Positions 63,056 through 64,000 of a DNA stretch of 64,000 nucleotides are shown one piece after another (position 1 is the stretch's first letter; each line of letters starts with the position of its first letter). The stretch covers positions 2,160,001 through 2,224,000 of the forward strand of contig NZ_CP017080.1 in NCBI RefSeq assembly GCF_001645685.2, given 5' to 3'. A program made the translations under genes and the position numbers. Source of the stretch: Peribacillus muralis (GTDB lineage: Bacteria > Bacillota > Bacilli > Bacillales > DSM-1321). The notes beneath the pieces are model-generated. The model was not told the origin of the DNA and did no database searches. It saw nothing but the letters and a program-made list of their open reading frames with translations.

Positions 63056-63502
63056 ATGAATCCAGATGAATTATATGATTTGCATATAGAAATTAAGGAG
63101 TTAAGCAGACTTTCCCAGGAATTGATCGAGCCATCATTGGTGAAATACGATTTAACATCGGTTCAATATCGCGCATTGCAGCTAATTGTCTTAAATGAAT
63201 CCTTGGCTGTAAAACACATATCGAATCATTTGAAAATCAGGCCTGCAGCTGGTACGGCGCTAATTGACAGGCTTGAACGGAAGAATTTGATTGAAAGATG
63301 TCACAGTGAGGAAGACCGGCGAGTCGTGTACATCCAAGCCACCGATGGCGGTAAAGAAACCTATCATTCCATTAATTGCTGTTTCACTAATATCTTTAAC
63401 GATTTTTATGGCGTCTTGAATGAAGGGGAAACGGAGTTGCTAAAACAAATCGTCGGAAAGCTGACCGAGCATGTATCATCCTGTATAGATGATCCGTGTT
63501 AA
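63056..63502 (+). CDS. MarR-family transcriptional regulator
   Basis: A 148-residue MarR protein with the winged helix SLAVKHISNHLKIRPAAGTALIDRLERKNLI and the wing HSEEDRRVVYIQAT (DRR conserved). ATG 63056 is chosen, with AAAGGA 9 bases upstream; TTG 63047 would overlap that site. Divergent from the MFS exporter, which it likely represses. Two Cys near the C terminus (SSCIDDPC) could sense thiol stress, an inference. Confidence 0.92.
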   Translation: MNPDELYDLHIEIKELSRLSQELIEPSLVKYDLTSVQYRALQLIVLNESLAVKHISNHLKIRPAAGTALIDRLERKNLIERCHSEEDRRVVYIQATDGGKETYHSINCCFTNIFNDFYGVLNEGETELLKQIVGKLTEHVSSCIDDPC

Positions 63503-63566
63503 TCGTGCAAAAAAGGTCTCGTTTTTTTAAAAATAGAAACAAAAGCCATTTGACATAGGGTTGTAG

Positions 63567-63597
63567 AAAGCAGTGCTGAAAAGGGAGGCGCTGCTTT
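63567..63597 (+). promoter_or_regulatory. hairpin in the leader before the last gene
   Basis: Ten-base arms AAAGCAGTGC and GCGCTGCTTT (one G-T pair) flank an AAAAGGGAG-containing loop and run directly into ATG of a 7-codon frame. A TTGACA word at 63550 lies upstream. It may be a marR terminator variant or a leader structure for the acyl-CoA ligase at 63766. Confidence 0.35.
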
Positions 63598-63765
63598 ATG
63601 AAGAGATGTCTGAATATTTAAATTTATTTTCGTGAAGTCTTCCTCGATTTAAGGAGGATATGCCAACCGGAAATAGAATATGAATGAAAAGATTGGATGT
63701 ATTTCACATAGCTCATGACGCGGCGGATCGGTCAGTGAAGATAAAGGATGAAGGAGTTGGTTATC

Positions 63766-64000
63766 ATGATCACACCATTAACCCCAATGGATTGGAAGCG
63801 CAGGGCCGTAAAATATTATCCTCATAAAGTGGCTGTCATAGACGGGGAGAAAGCGTTTACTTACATGGAATTCGGGCAGCGTATCGATCGGCTTTCCTTG
63901 GCGCTGCACGCTTCAGGAATTGAAAAAGGCGATCATATTGCCGTGATGCTGCCGAATACCCATCATATGCTGGAATGTTTTTATGGGATTTGTCAATTGG
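63766..64000 (+). CDS. AMP-dependent acyl-CoA synthetase, 3'-truncated by window edge
   Basis: The first 78 residues of an ANL-family ligase: NGEKAFTYMEF-like DGEKAFTYMEFGQRIDRLS, GIEKGDHIAVMLPNTHHMLE and CFYGICQ, the usual N-terminal order. The P-loop and catalytic parts are outside the window. AAGGAG lies 9 bases before ATG 63766. Substrate cannot be judged from this part; it is distinct from the ligase at 42170. Confidence 0.88.
   Translation, partial: MITPLTPMDWKRRAVKYYPHKVAVIDGEKAFTYMEFGQRIDRLSLALHASGIEKGDHIAVMLPNTHHMLECFYGICQL

Noticed and set aside
1..64000. CRISPR arrays, tRNA or rRNA genes, prophage modules, integrase or restriction systems
   Set aside because: No regular repeat-spacer array, no recognisable structural RNA gene and no such protein was found by reading through the window; a subtle tRNA could still be missed without a covariance search.

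Overview
The window looks like the chromosome of a low-GC, spore-forming Bacillaceae. Three small acid-soluble spore protein genes (sspP, sspO, sspN) and tlp are present. The order sspP/sspO - acnA - yneN - sspN - tlp - yneP - yneQ - yneR - plsY - yneT - parE - parC is the Bacillus subtilis citB-to-parC neighbourhood with insertions. Gene content and codon style suggest Peribacillus or a close relative, but the genus is inference; no rRNA or tRNA gene is visible to anchor it.

Layout. 1-2.3 kb: end of a 5-oxoprolinase/kip locus (pxpB, pxpC, IclR regulator). 2.3-5.2 kb: a decayed stretch with a DUF1259 gene, a small AT-rich secreted protein and the 3' end of a dead group II intron. 5.2-8.3 kb: LysR regulator divergent from hutG, a 51-aa protein and an SRAP (HMCES/YedK-type) gene. 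8.5-12.2 kb: a SAM-I riboswitch driving an NhaC-family transporter (predicted methionine uptake), then an AGCS amino-acid symporter behind an unusual two-hairpin leader, then a YozQ-like protein. 12.7-15.8 kb: solitary cobyric acid synthase, HU, a tiny Ser/Arg-rich protein meeting a Ser/Thr kinase tail to tail. 15.8-19 kb: relics of an HpaB/HpaC-type hydroxylase locus, a modular chitin-active LPMO and an IS3-family relic. 19.1-26.7 kb: a TPP-riboswitch operon that fuses thiamin salvage (tenA, ykoEDC) with thiazole synthesis (tenI-thiO-thiS-thiG-thiF). 26.9-41.9 kb: the sporulation/aconitase/topoisomerase IV block, with visible CcpC, Fur and LexA type sites. 42-49.7 kb: a sigma-54 promoter, a six-gene acyl-CoA oxidation cluster and its PAS-AAA-Fis activator. 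50.1-59.7 kb: a catabolite-controlled peptidoglycan recycling locus (murQ, murR, murP, mupG, nagZ, namZ, GlcNAc PTS). 59.9-64 kb: DUF1801 protein, Gfo/Idh/MocA oxidoreductase, MFS exporter divergent from a MarR regulator, and the start of another acyl-CoA ligase.

How the parts work together. NagZ and NamZ are predicted to strip GlcNAc and MurNAc from cell-wall fragments outside the cell. MurP and the NagE-like PTS import the sugars; MupG splits MurNAc-6P-GlcNAc inside, and MurQ converts MurNAc-6P to GlcNAc-6P under MurR and CcpA control. The acyl-CoA cluster has a consensus -24/-12 promoter just upstream and a sigma-54 activator just downstream, so it reads as one regulated unit; it has no thiolase, so its substrate is open. 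The most unusual items are the sigma-54 acyl-CoA cluster with an internal cre-like site and a YDGT-type dehydrogenase, the double muropeptide recycling route with a new candidate MurR operator, the hairpin leader of the AGCS gene, the kinase/SR-peptide pair, and several decayed elements that ordinary annotation would miss.
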